DNA from: Cycas panzhihuaensis
Lineage: Eukaryota > Cycadophyta
DNA length: 64,000 bases
Direction of reading: 5' to 3'
NCBI GenBank assembly: GCA_023213395.1
Contig: CM041465.1
Location: 105,717,741-105,781,740, forward strand
Below are positions 58,886 through 64,000 of the stretch, piece by piece; the first letter of the stretch is position 1; every line of letters begins with the position of its first letter. Under the pieces are notes generated by a model. It did no database searches, had not been told where the DNA came from, and saw nothing but the letters and a program-made list of their open reading frames with translations. The position numbers and the translations under genes were made by a program.

Positions 58886-59259
58886 TGTTAGGATACCACT
58901 CCTTAATGATAATTGCACACCAATATAATAAGCAAATAATTCCAAAAAGAGCACTTGTATTGCAATACCCTTCAAAGGGGCAACCTCCTAATTACATGCA
59001 ATAACAATGACATTTAAGATACCATACTCTAAGGATTACATAAATATATATATATGGCTCTATGCTCAATACACAACCTCCTCCTTATGCATGCGGGATA
59101 TTACATAAATATATATAGTGCTCAATGACCACTACACAACCTTTTACTTATGCATGTGGGATATTAAGAAAATGGAAGAAGTAGAACAAATAAAAGATAT
59201 AAGAGAGAGAAGAAGTATAAGATATAAGAGAAGGTAAGTTAGGGGTTGGATCCCTAACA
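58886..59259 (-). repeat. Element E 5' LTR
   Basis: 374 bp, TGTTAGGATACC to GGATCCCTAACA on the + strand. It pairs with 47786-48157, with one AT dinucleotide indel in the TATATA run. Confidence 0.95.
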
Positions 59260-59264
59260 GTTGG

Positions 59265-59745
59265 CACAAACAAGTTTTTCTAATTTAATATAATTCTAGT
59301 AAAAATAAAATGTGCTAAAAATCACTTTTTTAGAGATTGTATCATTGCAATTCTGATGCCTGAAGTAGAGGCGTTCTTACTAGTAGCACCAATTATTCTT
59401 GTTGCTTCCTCCCAAGTTATTTGGGGGTCTCGTTTGATAATTTCTCCTTCCTTCAGAAGCCCTGTCATAACTGCTATAGATGCTTCTGAGATCTACAATA
59501 TATCTAGATATTGTGCTAACAAAGGTAATATGGTTTGCAAAAATTCTACCAAATTTGTGAAAGTTCTTACCATTATAAATTCATGCAGCCTTACTTTGGT
59601 AAGTAATCTTTCCCTTTTATCATCCTTTTCTATTACTTCCCATTCAACACGAATTCCAGAGTCGTCTTTCTCTTTAATTAAAATTGTCTTCGTCATAATT
59701 CTGTCTGCTCTAATGTATCGTCTTCCTAGCTGTAATTAATCTGCA
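59265..59745 (-). pseudogene. Element D additional 3' ORF, N-terminal part
   Basis: From about 59696 on the - strand: KEKDDSGIRVEWEVIEKDDK, TKVRLHEFIMVRTFTNLVEF, LPLLAQYLDIL, then GLLKEGEIIKRDPQITWEEA. It reaches element E's target duplication at 59260-59264 with two stops in the last 25 codons. The other half is at 46556-47785. The start is not certain: the first Met at 59696 is used, but the frame may begin upstream. Confidence 0.58.
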
Positions 59746-60300
59746 ATTACCGTCTGCTCTGCGACTGTGGACTGATGTTCTTTTTCGTGACCTCTGAATA
59801 TTGCTGTGATCCTTGGCTGCGAGAATAGACTGTACTTCTTGTCTGGAAATCTAGGTACTTCGGTCCCGACTACAACTATTTTATGTAACTGCCGTCCTCC
59901 CCTCATAAATCTGGTGCAATAACTGTTTGCTACATTATTTAACTACCACCGTGCCTCTTTGAAAAGCTAATTAGAATGTGACTGTTCATCATTTCTTTAG
60001 GTGCTACCGTGCCACATTTGTTGAGGCACCAACTTCCATTAATAGTTGTGCCACGTTGCTTATCTCCGTTATGATGAATATTTAGTCCACAATCGATCTT
60101 ATTTTGTCCGCATCCACGCTCTTGTGTCGTACCTTACCGTAGCACTTTATTAGATGTCACCTCATTTCTTGTAATATCTTTGCATCACACCAATCGGTAG
60201 TTGTCACATCTTTAATGCCTTTTTCTAAGGAGATCTTACCCCTTTGTTATTTGTGCTCATTTTTTTTTTAAATTTTTATTATATATATTCTATACAATTT
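59746..60300 (-). other. Element D integrase-to-3' ORF spacer
   Basis: About 550 bp with scattered stops in all - strand frames. No domain recognised. It may include the start of the additional ORF. Confidence 0.4.
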
Positions 60301-60960
60301 TATTCTACTGCTATTGATTAATTTGGTCAATGGCTGGCCATCCAACTGCTATAATTTAACATCTCTATTTTTATAAATACGATTAATTCTATAAGGTCCT
60401 AACCACCTTACTTTCATTTTACCGAGCTTAATTTTAAACTTACTATTGTATAATAATACCAAATCATTTACCTTGTACTCAGGTTTTTTAAGGTGGTGAT
60501 CATGCTAAGCTTTTTGCCTTTTCTTTTTTATTTACAGCTCCCATAAAGCTCGTGCTCAAGTCTCGTCTAATTTCATCAATTGTATTAGTCTCTGATCATA
60601 AGAAATTTCAGGTTCCATCCTAAGATGTTGAGCCATCCTCAAACTTTCTGCTTGAAATTCTAAAGGAACCACAACTTCTATTCCATAAGGCAACTGAAAT
60701 GGAGTATGCTTATGTGATCTTTTCTTCATTGTTCTATCTGCCCACAAAAAATAGAATACAAATTTTCTGCCCAACCTGTTTGTTGCCCATTACAGATTTT
60801 CATCAAAGCAATCTTCAGAATTTTGTTTGTGCTCTCCTCTTAACCATTTTCTCTAAGATAATATGGCAAAGATGTGCCGTGTTGTATCAAGAATTCTGAG
60901 GTCAAGTATTTTATTGTTTGATTTAAAAAGCTTCCTCCTTGATTTATTTGACAACAATTC
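60301..60960 (-). pseudogene. Element D integrase, C-terminal half (Tat-like)
   Basis: On the - strand: a YYLRENG..EESTNKILKIAL block with the catalytic Glu region (about 60860-60810). Then WADRTMKKRSHKHTPFQLPY, GIEVVVPLEFQAESLRMAQH and RLIQLMKLDE (60774-60556), and finally KVRWLGPYRINRIYKN, a GPYR tail (about 60420-60370). WADRT..HTPFQL.YG and PLE..SLR are the Tat-style integrase. The zinc finger and first half of the core are missing. Confidence 0.83.
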
Positions 60961-61189
60961 TTCTTTTCAAAGAAAGATACATTTTTCTGGTTAGAAACTT
61001 CAACCAAACTTTCAGACAAAATATACAGGCAATCTCTTTAAGTTTTATTAAAAGAGGGATTTTTTACAAAGCTTTCTTTTTTTCCAAGGTTACATCCTTT
61101 ACTTTTTTTCCAGTTGTTGTTTATCTGGACAGAACTCCATAAGGTAACAATTTGAAGATTTATCTCCTACTTCTTCCCATGTAGATTAT

Positions 61190-61910
61190 AATTAGTCTAG
61201 CAAATATGTTGATGAAACATCATTTGAAATCTGAGGAGGAGTCTTTAGAGCTTGAAATGCCGTTTCTGAATAAGGGCTGACTGTGGTGGCTCTTGAAGTA
61301 GTGGTTGTGGATGCTGTATCTACGTCTTCTACTTTTTCTATTTGAGGTCCATTTGAACAAAGGGGTAATACTACTTTATTCACTGCAGAATATAGAGTAA
61401 GGGTTAGTTTTCCCCAATCTTGCAATGCTTCTGTTGCAAGCAGCCATGGTCGTCCTAAAAGTGCATTCTATGTTTTATTTTGATTTTGCATTCTTACAAC
61501 TATAAAATCTAAACATAGTATGATTCTTGCCACTGTAACTGGGATATTCAACAAAGATTCCATTGGTCGAACTTGCAATTGATTTGCCAATCAAATTGCA
61601 TAATCTAGGAAAACCATTTCCAGCCATCCCAATGAAATCTATGTAGTTTCAAGAAGCACATTTACTCTTGATCCATCATCTACAACAATTTTACAAATCA
61701 TTACACCAAAAAGAGTTATAGGGACTTTTGGATCAGTTGCATCTGTCTTCAAGGCCCGCAATACAAGCTTTTCAATTTGATCCAAAATCGCTTGTTGGAA
61801 GTAGTCGACTTCCCACCATCTGAATATTGTAGTAATAAGAATGGAATTTCCTATTTTAATTAATACTTCCCTCATTCCTTGTATTTTCTGCCACAAATTC
61901 TTCCCCAACT
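61190..61910 (-). pseudogene. Element D protease and linker; RT and RNase H missing
   Basis: 61908-61639 gives VPITLFGVMICKIVVDDGSR, VNVLLETT, an aspartic protease core with DDG at the active site. The linker LGRPWLLATEALQDWGKLTL continues to 61192 with a Thr/Ser-rich end. Directly after this, at lower coordinates, the integrase second half appears, so RT, RNase H and half of integrase (about 2.5 kb in relatives) have been lost from element D. D is non-autonomous as it stands. Confidence 0.75.
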
Positions 61911-62885
61911 GCTCCTCATATATCCTTGATTGTCTTTGATAGATTTGGCCTTTAAATCAATTTGTTTGTTCTTCTTCATCCTGTTGCACAACCCTTGTTG
62001 CCTCTTGTATAGCTTGGATAGCTTTTTATAATCTTGTTTTTTCTACTGCTGGATCAGGAAAATTTTCTGTAACTGGTGTAACAGTAATTTTTCTGCTTCT
62101 TGTTTGAATATAAACTGGTTGTTCTTTGTCCAAAACTTTTGTTGCCAAATTAGAAGTCTGCACTTTTAGACTAGAATTCTTTGGGTAATTTGCCCACTCA
62201 TGATCTGCTGGGCTATATTCTTCGCAGATATAATCTCCTCCTTATTTTTGTAGTGGACAATCTGTTCGGAAATGTCCCCATCTAGAACATAAATGATATA
62301 TGGCAGATTTTGTTTCTCCTTTATACTGTTTAAAGGAAGAATTTTCTTTTCTTTGGTAGAAAGATTCTTTTACTAGATTTTTATAGTAACATTCCCATGT
62401 ATAATAGTTCCCTCTTTTGTAGATGTCGCACCACCTACTTTCCATCTGCTAATGCTCATTTTAAAAATGGTCTGGCTGTCCACAAGGAGGGGGGGGGGGC
62501 ACCAAATATTTTCTCGAGATTTCCCCACTTTTAGTTTAGCTATTTCTGCTCTCAATTTTTTAATTTCTTTATTTTGCTGATTTACTCCAACAGGTACCAC
62601 CAGAGATTGTTGTTTCAGTAGTTCTACTTCTCTTTTCAAGGTTTCAACATATGGATTTATCGTCCATTGGGATAAACTTATTTGCCCTACATTCTGGTTT
62701 CTAGTTTGCAGATATCCTATGCTCATTTGATTCTCAAATCGCAAAGCTAATTCTTTTACTTGTTCATAACTATTTAATGGATGAAAAATGATTTTTTCTT
62801 TTAAATGAGGCAACAATCCTAGAACAAAATATTTTAAGGACAACATTGGATTCAATGGTATAATAGGATCTATTTTATTCAAAAT
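61911..62885 (-). pseudogene. Element D gag, C-terminal part with zinc knuckle
   Basis: 62882-62373 reads NKIDPIIPLNPMLSLKYFVL, GLLPHLKEKIIFHPLNSYEQ and KELALRFENQMSIGYLQTRN, typical Tat-type gag, then a Leu/Lys heptad-like stretch. The knuckle at about 62305-62260 reads YHLCSRWGHFRTDC: the first Cys is Tyr (TGT to TAT), otherwise CX2CX4HX4C. It joins the N-terminal part across the solo LTR. Confidence 0.82.
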
Positions 62886-63318
62886 TGTGAGAATAGGAAC
62901 ATGAATAATGTCATAGGATCATATGAATAGTAAAAACACAAAGGAAAGACATTGAACAAGTACACATGGTTTGACAAGTGGAAAACCCCTTCTAGGGAAG
63001 AAAAACCACCTCTTAAAGCTAAATATTATTAATAAAAATGACTTATACAAAGACCTTAATAAATACCATCTACAAACACCAAAACCAGCCTTGAAACCAG
63101 CTTTAGATAGCCTCCTAGATTCTCAGAACCACCTCCTTGAATCTAGGAGATGATATTAATAACTAGAGGTTCGTTGAAATGGGCAGTTGCGCATTTCAAC
63201 AACCTTTCACATAATATATAATTAACTTCTAAACATTAAACATTGGAATCACTTAAATTATAATTTACACATGTGACTAAATAAGACATAACATAAAGTA
63301 ACATTAATAATCCTAACA
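62886..63318 (-). repeat. Solo LTR inserted in element D gag
   Basis: 433 bp, TGTGAGAATAGG to AATCCTAACA on the + strand (TG..CA ends), flanked by AAAAT (62881-62885) and AGAAT (63319-63323), a 5-bp duplication with one change. Removing it and one flank copy leaves the gag frame open across the join. No internal domain, so it is a solo LTR. Orientation is uncertain; I give the gag strand. Confidence 0.85.
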
Positions 63319-64000
63319 AGAATAATTATGAGTTTGCCATCAAAATCATTTACCGACTTACCTGGTACTTGCCAGATTTCTTCTAAAGCTTGAAAGATGG
63401 ATATTGGATCCCTTAGTCTCTGGAATCTGTCCAGAAATTATGTTTGTACCACTTCCCATGTGGGATTTATCTTCACAACATACTGGTACCAAGCTATTAC
63501 TGCTCCTCGCAATGTGGGGAAGAATCTTGCTTTGATCTCTTCTGGGTCTTTGATTTTCTTGATTTTCAGCATGTTGGAAAATAAGGCCAAACGATCTCTA
63601 GGATCTCTTGAGCCATCAAACTGTAGACGCCCAAACATTGCATCATTCTAGACTATTACGTATGGAGAGGTTGTCTGATTTCCTCCCCCAGTTGACTGTT
63701 CTTGCATCATGCTTATTGGCCCTAAAGAATTTGATGCGCCTTGCCCCGTCATGTTTGCTGTACTTACTCCTCCTCCTTTACTCCTGCCTTGATTTAAGGC
63801 TACACTTTCTGGACTTTCTTCCAAGAATGTTGAGCTTGAAAACATTCCAGTCATTCTATTGAATAAGGGATTTAATACATGAGAATGAGAATCCTTCACC
63901 TCCACAATATAACAATCCCACCCTACTGTGGTGATACTGTAAACTTCCAAACTAATTGATTTCCCTTCTTCTAAGGTAACCTGCTCTTTTTCAGATATTT
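63319..64000 (-). pseudogene. Element D gag, N-terminal part, cut by right edge
   Basis: From the edge: an EEGKSISLEVYSITTVGWDC stretch, a Gly/Ser/Gln-rich region (63800-63650), then MFGRLQFDGSRDPRDRLALF, PTLRGAVIAWYQYV and RFQRLRDP, the Retrotrans_gag capsid start. One stop lies at about 63640, and one TAA stands in place of Gln at about 63437. The element's 5' LTR and leader lie beyond 64000. Confidence 0.82.

Larger units (their letters stand above)
47786..59259 (-). mobile_element. Element E: chromovirus (Ty3/gypsy) nested in element D
   Basis: Two LTRs (47786-48157 and 58886-59259) with TGTTA..TAACA ends are flanked by GTTAG (47781-47785) and GTTGG (59260-59264), a 5-bp target duplication with one change. 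Inside, on the - strand: tRNA-Met primer site, leader, gag, protease, RT, RNase H, integrase, chromodomain and polypurine tract. The gag is split by element F. My by-eye alignment of the LTRs finds about 25 substitutions in 372 bp, mostly transitions, so the insertion is old. Its leader resembles element B's, so B and E are probably one lineage. Confidence 0.92.

Noticed and set aside
60699-61142. + strand open frames opposite element D integrase
   Set aside because: Antisense shadows of the - strand Tat-like integrase and linker.
1-64000. Intact, currently mobile retrotransposon
   Set aside because: Every element has stops, frameshifts, missing domains or mutated catalytic residues, and all LTR pairs that can be compared differ by several percent.

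Overview
This is a plant nuclear window, most likely from a gymnosperm with a very large genome (conifer-like). The case rests on one recognisable host gene, a glycoside hydrolase family 28 (polygalacturonase-type) gene on the + strand with an 8.6-kb intron, set among old, heavily mutated LTR retrotransposons nested inside one another. I see no bacterial-type genes, no tRNA or rRNA gene and no CRISPR array. The species assignment is inference.

Layout. 1-8782: element A, a Tat-like Ty3/gypsy retrotransposon on the - strand, with integrase cut by the left edge, then RNase H, RT, protease, gag, a tRNA-Asp-type primer site and a ~2.6-kb LTR. 8783-14395: element B, a decayed chromovirus-like Ty3/gypsy element (- strand) whose integrase is cut by A. 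14396-15680: element C, a + strand Ty3/gypsy integrase that resumes where B's LTR ends, giving a nest A in B in C. 16640-18782: 5'-truncated LINE (+). 18796-19436: possible LTR. 19440-24960: AT-rich sequence with no recognised gene. 24960-26514: CpG-rich upstream region of the GH28 gene. 26515-38901: GH28 gene, six exons, with a ~30-bp minisatellite in intron 1 and a chromovirus fossil in intron 5. 39080-43140: 3' flank, mostly unremarkable. 43340-43770: Ty3/gypsy integrase tail (-). 43786-45810: Ty1/copia element with a very short LTR (+).

45840-64000 is a second nest. Host element D is a Tat-like element on the - strand, running off the right edge. It has gag, protease, the integrase C-terminal half, an additional 3' ORF and a 21-bp minisatellite in its 3' region. 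D's 3' ORF is split by element E (47786-59259), a chromovirus with both LTRs. E's gag is split by element F (51815-57210), which has three LTRs and two internal domains and is flanked by a perfect 5-bp target duplication. Both F domains encode gag and protease joined to an integrase tail/chromodomain, with RT, RNase H and the integrase core missing. D's gag is separately split by a 433-bp solo LTR.

The elements carry many stop codons of the CAG/CAA/CGA to TAG/TAA/TGA type and catalytic-residue losses by G-to-A or C-to-T change, as expected from long silencing and cytosine deamination. The GH28 exons are intact, and the region upstream of them has kept its CpG. The most unusual objects are element F and the extra 3' ORF plus minisatellite of element D.
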